From Lachnospiraceae bacterium (GTDB lineage: Bacteria > Bacillota > Clostridia > Lachnospirales > Lachnospiraceae), in NCBI GenBank assembly GCA_016290595.1, contig JAEEUR010000012.1:1-40258 (forward strand): DNA of 40,258 nucleotides, given 5' to 3'. Below, piece after piece: positions 36,245 through 40,258 of the stretch. The notes under the pieces were generated by a model. The model saw nothing but the letters and a program-made list of their open reading frames with translations. It was not told where the DNA came from and made no database searches. Position 1 is the stretch's first letter; each line of letters starts with the position of its first letter. The position numbers and the translations under genes were made by a program.

Positions 36245-37569
36245 GCAAACCGATCATTGCCATCGTGGGAAGGCCGAACGTCGGCAAATCCACGTTATTC
36301 AATAAAATAGCGGGAGAGAGGATCTCCATCGTGGACGATACGCCCGGCGTGACCCGGGACCGTATCTATGCGGACTGCACCTGGCTGGACAGGGCCTTCA
36401 CCCTGATCGACACCGGCGGCATCGAGCCGGAGAGCGAGGACGTGATCTTAAAGCAGATGCGGGAGCAGGCGGAGGTCGCCATGGAGACCGCGGACGCGAT
36501 CATTTTCCTGACGGACGTCAAGCAGGGGCTGGTGGACGCGGATATGCGCGTCGCTGACATGCTGCGCCGTTCCCAGAAGCCGGTCGTCCTGGCCGTCAAC
36601 AAGGTGGATAACTTCACGAAGTACGGCAACGACGTCTACGAATTCTACAATCTCGGCCTCGGGGATCCGATCCCGGTCTCGGCCTCCGAAATGCTGGGCC
36701 TCGGCGACCTGCTGGACGCGGTCATGCGCCAGATTCCCCGCAAGGCGGAGGAGGAAGAAGAGGATACCCGTCCCCGCATCGCCATCATCGGCAAGCCGAA
36801 CGTCGGCAAGAGCAGCATCGTCAACCGGATGGCCGGCAACCGCCGGGTCATCGTGTCGGACGTCGCCGGGACGACACGCGACGCCATTGACACGGTCGTG
36901 CGCCGCAACAAGAAGGAATACGTCCTGATCGATACGGCCGGCCTGCGCCGCCGCAGCAAGGTCAAGGAAAACATCGAGCACTACAGCATCATCCGCGCCG
37001 TGAGCGCCGTCGAGCGCTCGAACGTCGTGATCCTGGTGATCGACGCGGCGGAGGGCGTGACCGAGCAGGACGCCAAGATCGCCGGCATCGCCCATGAAAA
37101 CAACAAAGGCGTTCTGATCCTGGTCAACAAATGGGACCTGGTGGAGAAGGACAACAGCTCCGTCAAGGCCTTTACCAAAAAGATCCGGGAGGTCCTGTCC
37201 TTCCTGGAGTACGCGGATATCCTTTTCGTATCCGCCGAGACCGGGCAGCGGCTCTCGCAGATCTTCGACAAAGTGGACGAGATCGTGGAGGCCTGCAGCC
37301 TGCGTGTCGGCACGGGCGTCCTGAACGAGATCGTCTCGCAGGCCACGGCCATGCACGAGCCGCCCTCCGACAAGGGCAAGCGGCTGCGGATCTATTACAG
37401 CACGCAGGTCGCCGTCGGGCCGCCCACCTTCGTTTTCTTCGTCAATGACAAAAAGCTGATGCATTTTTCCTATCAGCGCTATCTGGAGAATCAGATCCGG
37501 GAGACCTTCGGCTTCCGGGGCACCAGCATCAAGATCATCATCCGGGAAAGGAATGAAAAGGACCAATGA
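36241..37569 (+). CDS. der: Ribosome biogenesis GTPase Der (EngA)
   Basis: Der is an essential double GTPase for 50S assembly. The 442-residue protein has G domain 1 with GRPNVGKST at 10-18 (Lys16) and DTGG, G domain 2 with GKPNVGKSS at 184-192 (Lys190) and [15 protein letters not shown], and the C-terminal KH-like domain ([20 protein letters not shown]). It overlaps both the DUF512 gene and plsY by ATGA, indicating coupled translation of the three. Confidence 0.98.
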   Translation: MSKPIIAIVGRPNVGKSTLFNKIAGERISIVDDTPGVTRDRIYADCTWLDRAFTLIDTGGIEPESEDVILKQMREQAEVAMETADAIIFLTDVKQGLVDADMRVADMLRRSQKPVVLAVNKVDNFTKYGNDVYEFYNLGLGDPIPVSASEMLGLGDLLDAVMRQIPRKAEEEEEDTRPRIAIIGKPNVGKSSIVNRMAGNRRVIVSDVAGTTRDAIDTVVRRNKKEYVLIDTAGLRRRSKVKENIEHYSIIRAVSAVERSNVVILVIDAAEGVTEQDAKIAGIAHENNKGVLILVNKWDLVEKDNSSVKAFTKKIREVLSFLEYADILFVSAETGQRLSQIFDKVDEIVEACSLRVGTGVLNEIVSQATAMHEPPSDKGKRLRIYYSTQVAVGPPTFVFFVNDKKLMHFSYQRYLENQIRETFGFRGTSIKIIIRERNEKDQ

Positions 37570-38195
37570 TCCGTCTTCTTTTACTCGTTATCGGATACGG
37601 CTTCGGATGCATCCAGACCAGCTTCATCTACGGGAAGAAGCAGGGTCTGGATATCCGCGAACACGGCAGCGGCAATGCCGGCACCACGAACGCCCTGCGC
37701 GTCATGGGCCGCCGGGCCGGTGTCATCGTTTTTATCGGGGATATGGGGAAAATGATCCTCGCCCTGCTGTTTACTGGCCTGGTGTTCCGCTATCTTGGCG
37801 ACGATCACCGCCTGCTGATCCGTCTCTGGACGGCTGTCGGCGTCGTGCTGGGACACGACTTTCCTTTTTATATGAATTTCAAGGGCGGCAAGGGCATCGC
37901 TTCCACGGGCGGACTGATGTTTTTCCTGGACTGGCGGATGACGATCTTTTCCTTTGTCACCTTCTTCGGCCTTACCCTGCTGACCAAGCTGGTCTCCCTG
38001 GCCTCCTGCATCATGGTGACCGGAGATCTGATCTTATTTACGGTTCTCATCTTGACAGGACGCATCAATCCCGGTATTATGCCTATTGGGGAAGGCATCT
38101 TGCTGATGACCTTTATTGTTGTGCTTTCGCTTATCAGGCACAAGGACAATATCGCGCGTCTCCTGAAAGGAGAGGAGAAGCCGATCACGCTGTAA
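37566..38195 (+). CDS. plsY: Acyl-phosphate:glycerol-3-phosphate acyltransferase PlsY
   Basis: PlsY transfers the acyl group from acyl-phosphate (made by PlsX, gene at 7201) to glycerol-3-phosphate, the first step of phospholipid assembly. The 209-residue polytopic membrane protein shows the three loop motifs: [30 protein letters not shown] and [13 protein letters not shown]. gpsA commonly follows der-plsY in relatives but does not here. A strong promoter for the downstream genes lies inside its coding sequence. Confidence 0.96.
   Translation: MIRLLLLVIGYGFGCIQTSFIYGKKQGLDIREHGSGNAGTTNALRVMGRRAGVIVFIGDMGKMILALLFTGLVFRYLGDDHRLLIRLWTAVGVVLGHDFPFYMNFKGGKGIASTGGLMFFLDWRMTIFSFVTFFGLTLLTKLVSLASCIMVTGDLILFTVLILTGRINPGIMPIGEGILLMTFIVVLSLIRHKDNIARLLKGEEKPITL
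38052..38080 (+). promoter_or_regulatory. Near-consensus promoter inside plsY
   Basis: TTGACA (38052-38057, full consensus), a 17-bp spacer and TATTAT (38075-38080). It would start transcription near 38087, about 128 bases before the SGNH gene, and so give the envelope gene set its own control. Confidence 0.7.
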
Positions 38196-38214
38196 GCACA
38201 GAGAAAGTCATATC

Positions 38215-39303
38215 ATGAAAATAAACGGGAAAAAGAGTATATGGGAGATCATAACGGCGGGAGTCCTCGGCGTTTTGTTCGTTTTTGTGCTGACCGCCTG
38301 TTTTATGCGCGTGCCCGCCTCTGCCAAGATCTCCGTCGACGAGTCGGTCCTGTATCTGATCGAGGGTCAGGCGAAGGACGAAAACGGAGCGGAAGCCTCC
38401 TGCGTGCAGGCGGCGGAAAGCTCCCGTCAGAAGCGGATCCAGGACTCCATCGATTACAGCATCTATATTGAGGAATCCCTTGCGGCATCCGTCGCGGAAT
38501 CCGCCTCGATCGAGGAATCCATAAAGGAATCCGTCGAGGAATCCCTGTGGCAGGAAAAGAAAAGCTCGATAGCGGCCTCCCTTCTGGAACTGGCCGAGAA
38601 GTATCAGTCCGCAGAGGATGCGAGCCGCGAAGAAGAAGAATACATGGAATGGCTGATGGCCTCCATGGAAGCTTCCCGGGAAGCCGTCCGGCAAGCTTCG
38701 AGAGAGCAGGCCTCAAGAGAACAGGCTTCGAGAGAAGAGGAGTCGCGGAAAGCGGCGGCTGCGACGCGCAACACCATCGTGACGCCGTGGAACGGTGAAA
38801 ACGTCGTATTTTTCGGCGATTCCCGCACCTCCGGCTTTTATCCGAGCATCTATAACTGCTGGCCGGGCCATCTGATCGGGCATACGGTATCCCGCTCGTG
38901 GGGTGAAACCGCAAGGCAGGAGCTGCAGGCTCTGATCGCGCAGAACCCTGTCAAAGCCGTGTTCATGAACGCCGGCGACGACGTCAGCGCAGGGCTTAAC
39001 GTCGCCATCACCAACTATGAAGCGGTGATCCGGAACTTCTCCGCCCAGGTGCCGAACTGCAAGATCTACGTCGTGTATGCGATCCCTGCCACCGACGCAG
39101 CCGTTGCGGCGCGGCCCTTCCTCGGTCTGCTTCCGGAATACAACGTCCTGCTGAAGGATATGTGCGAGCGGAACGGCTGGACCTTCGTCTACGGGAATCA
39201 GGGCTTTTCGCCTGAATGGTGCTATGCCAGCGACGGCGTGCACTTTACCCCTTCGTGGACGCGGCAATGGTTCAACAATATCCGAGCGGAGGTGGGATTC
39301 TGA
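38215..39303 (+). CDS. Extracytoplasmic SGNH-hydrolase-like protein with Ser/Glu/Ala-rich stalk
   Basis: The 362-residue protein has an N-terminal hydrophobic segment (about 12-29) ending in LTAC, a possible lipobox with Cys29; a plain membrane anchor is the alternative. Residues about 60-182 are a low-complexity Ser/Glu/Ala stalk, with repeats of ExSx type and three QASRE units at 160-174. The C-terminal domain has SGNH blocks: FFGDSRTSG with nucleophile Ser203, NAGDDV where most relatives have GxND, and SDGVH with Asp340 and His343. This predicts an esterase or O-acyltransferase acting on a surface polymer. Neighbours DUF4358 and MBOAT support envelope O-acylation. The ribosome site is weak (AGAGAAAG). 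Confidence 0.85.
   Translation: MKINGKKSIWEIITAGVLGVLFVFVLTACFMRVPASAKISVDESVLYLIEGQAKDENGAEASCVQAAESSRQKRIQDSIDYSIYIEESLAASVAESASIEESIKESVEESLWQEKKSSIAASLLELAEKYQSAEDASREEEEYMEWLMASMEASREAVRQASREQASREQASREEESRKAAAATRNTIVTPWNGENVVFFGDSRTSGFYPSIYNCWPGHLIGHTVSRSWGETARQELQALIAQNPVKAVFMNAGDDVSAGLNVAITNYEAVIRNFSAQVPNCKIYVVYAIPATDAAVAARPFLGLLPEYNVLLKDMCERNGWTFVYGNQGFSPEWCYASDGVHFTPSWTRQWFNNIRAEVGF
38692..38736 (+). repeat. Three tandem 15-bp units encoding QASRE
   Basis: Three consecutive 15-bp units (starts 38692, 38707 and 38722) differ by a few bases and each encode Gln-Ala-Ser-Arg-Glu, residues 160-174 of the SGNH protein. In-frame repeats like these can expand or contract by slippage and so change stalk length. 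Confidence 0.85.
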
Positions 39304-39812
39304 TGCCGGAAAAGACGCCTAAACAGATCCGGGATAAGATCGTATATATCCTGCTGCTTCTTGTCCTGACCGCTTCTGTGGTGCTTTTTGTCCGATCCCG
39401 TCTTCAGGTGGCGGCCGGCGTTCCTTACGATCTTTCCGCCCTTGAGGCGGAGCTGATGAACAGCGGCCTTCTGGAAGAAGCGCAGCCCGGCTCGGAAGCA
39501 AGCATCCGCCGCAACTACGATCTGCTTCCGTCCGCCTACGGAGAGGCGCTGCATATCGCGCCGCGGGATTTCATGTCCGTAGAGGAGATCATTATCATCC
39601 ACCTGGACAAAAACTCGGACGCGGAGAGCATCCGGAACGCTTTTACCAGAAGGACGGAAAACCTGAAGCTGACTTTTGAAAACTACGGAACGGATCAGTA
39701 CGACCTTCTCTGTTCCTGTCTGCGATATGAAAACGATCTGTATCTGGTTTCCGTGACCGGTCATCAGGCGTCGCGCCTGATGGAGATGATACGGGCCCGG
39801 ATCGAGAGGTGA
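39303..39812 (+). CDS. DUF4358-type membrane-anchored protein
   Basis: The 169-residue protein has a basic N-terminus, one membrane helix (about 13-30) and an extracytoplasmic domain containing YDLSALEAEL, SAYGEALHIAPRDFMSVEEIIIIH and a C-terminal helix ending in RLMEMIRARIER. It resembles DUF4358 proteins found with MBOAT and SGNH genes in Lachnospiraceae; the function is unknown. The start is ATG 39303, one base overlapping the upstream stop (TGATG), with GGAGG about ten bases before it; earlier ATG and GTG codons in frame lie inside the SGNH gene. Confidence 0.8.
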   Translation: MPEKTPKQIRDKIVYILLLLVLTASVVLFVRSRLQVAAGVPYDLSALEAELMNSGLLEEAQPGSEASIRRNYDLLPSAYGEALHIAPRDFMSVEEIIIIHLDKNSDAESIRNAFTRRTENLKLTFENYGTDQYDLLCSCLRYENDLYLVSVTGHQASRLMEMIRARIER

Positions 39813-39816
39813 GAGC

Positions 39817-40258
39817 ATGGTATTCAGCAGCAATATCTTTATATTCTTCTTTTTGCCGGCATGCCTTCTCCTCTATTTTCTGATCCCGGGGATCCGCGCT
39901 AAAAACGGCGTCCTGCTTCTGTTCTCCCTGATCTTTTACGCCTGGGGCGAGCCGATCTATCTGTTCCTGATCCTCGTATCCATCCTTCTGAACTATCTGA
40001 CCGGCCTGTATATGGACCGGATCCCGTCCTGGCGGAAGGGGATCCTGGTCATGGCCGTCATCCTGAACCTGGCGCTGCTCGGGTTCTTTAAGTACTATTC
40101 GTTTCTGCTGGGCATCATCAACGGCCTGTTCGGCCTGTCTCTGACTTCGCGGGAGCTGCCCCTGCCGATCGGCATCTCGTTCTACACCTTCCAGGCCCTG
40201 TCGTACGTGATCGATCTGTACCGGGGCAAGATCAAGGTGCAGAAAAACGTTTTCCGCT
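39817..40258 (+). CDS. MBOAT-family O-acyltransferase (partial, cut by right edge)
   Basis: The first 147 codons are present. The sequence has the typical AlgI/DltB-like beginning: MVFSSNIFIFFFLPA, then LLLFSLIFYAWGEPIYLF, LLGFFKYYSFLLG and LPIGISFYTFQALSYVIDLYRG. These enzymes move acyl groups across or at the membrane onto surface polymers, with an SGNH partner finishing the transfer in several systems. The catalytic histidine region lies beyond the window. The ATG is four bases after the DUF4358 stop. Confidence 0.93.
   Translation, partial: MVFSSNIFIFFFLPACLLLYFLIPGIRAKNGVLLLFSLIFYAWGEPIYLFLILVSILLNYLTGLYMDRIPSWRKGILVMAVILNLALLGFFKYYSFLLGIINGLFGLSLTSRELPLPIGISFYTFQALSYVIDLYRGKIKVQKNVFR

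Noticed and set aside
1..40258. CRISPR array, IS element, prophage, tRNA or rRNA
   Set aside because: No regularly spaced repeats, transposase or integrase motifs, or structural RNA genes were seen on either strand by eye.

Overview
The window looks like chromosomal DNA from a moderately high-GC member of the Clostridia, most likely Lachnospiraceae. This rests on gene order and family content: plsX-acpP-rnc-smc-ftsY; ylxM-ffh-rpsP-khpA-rimM-trmD-rplS; rbgA and rnhB with signal peptidases; hemZ-hisS; a DUF512 radical SAM gene next to der; and a DUF4358/MBOAT pair. No taxonomic marker such as rRNA is present, so the assignment is an inference. Almost the whole window is coding. I see no tRNA, rRNA, CRISPR array, IS element, prophage or attachment site.

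Layout. (1) 1-3545, minus strand: clpC abuts radA, and radA runs off the left edge. (2) 3546-3736: divergent regulatory region with two promoters and a 9-bp inverted repeat between them. (3) 3737-7141: membrane-anchored family-5 solute-binding protein, yfbR nucleotidase and a small membrane protein. (4) 7143-26199: a long run of plus-strand genes covering lipid synthesis (plsX, acpP), RNA processing (rnc), chromosome and membrane targeting (smc, ftsY), replication (dnaE), the stringent response (rel), an MBL hydrolase, hemZ, hisS, an unknown membrane protein, a GNAT and an M13 peptidase. It closes at a hairpin whose 3' arm also carries the -35 box of the next promoter. (5) 26244-30371: the SRP/ribosome operon from ylxM to rplS, with an extra promoter before rplS and a clear terminator after it. 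(6) 30443-33575: lepB, rbgA, lepB, rnhB, yraN, ending tail to tail with prs with overlapping stop codons. (7) 33572-34880: prs on the minus strand, with a promoter that overlaps the divergent promoter of the DUF512 gene. (8) 34880-38195: DUF512 radical SAM protein, der and plsY, joined by ATGA overlaps. (9) 38215-40258: an SGNH-hydrolase-like envelope protein with a Ser/Glu/Ala stalk, a DUF4358 protein and an MBOAT acyltransferase cut by the right edge. A near-consensus promoter inside plsY probably drives this last group.

Most genes are core housekeeping genes, and I did not find a clearly new defence or mobile system. The best candidates for a second look are the ClpC unfoldase that lacks its middle domain, the unexplained inverted repeat between clpC and the solute-binding gene, the SGNH-DUF4358-MBOAT surface-acylation set, the eukaryote/Bacteroidetes-like histidyl-tRNA synthetase, and several compact regulatory overlaps. 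Several starts were moved downstream of the longest open frame because a Shine-Dalgarno sequence sits in front of an internal ATG (clpC, the solute-binding protein, rnc, rel, hemZ, the 22909 gene, khpA, rimM, prs, DUF512 and DUF4358).
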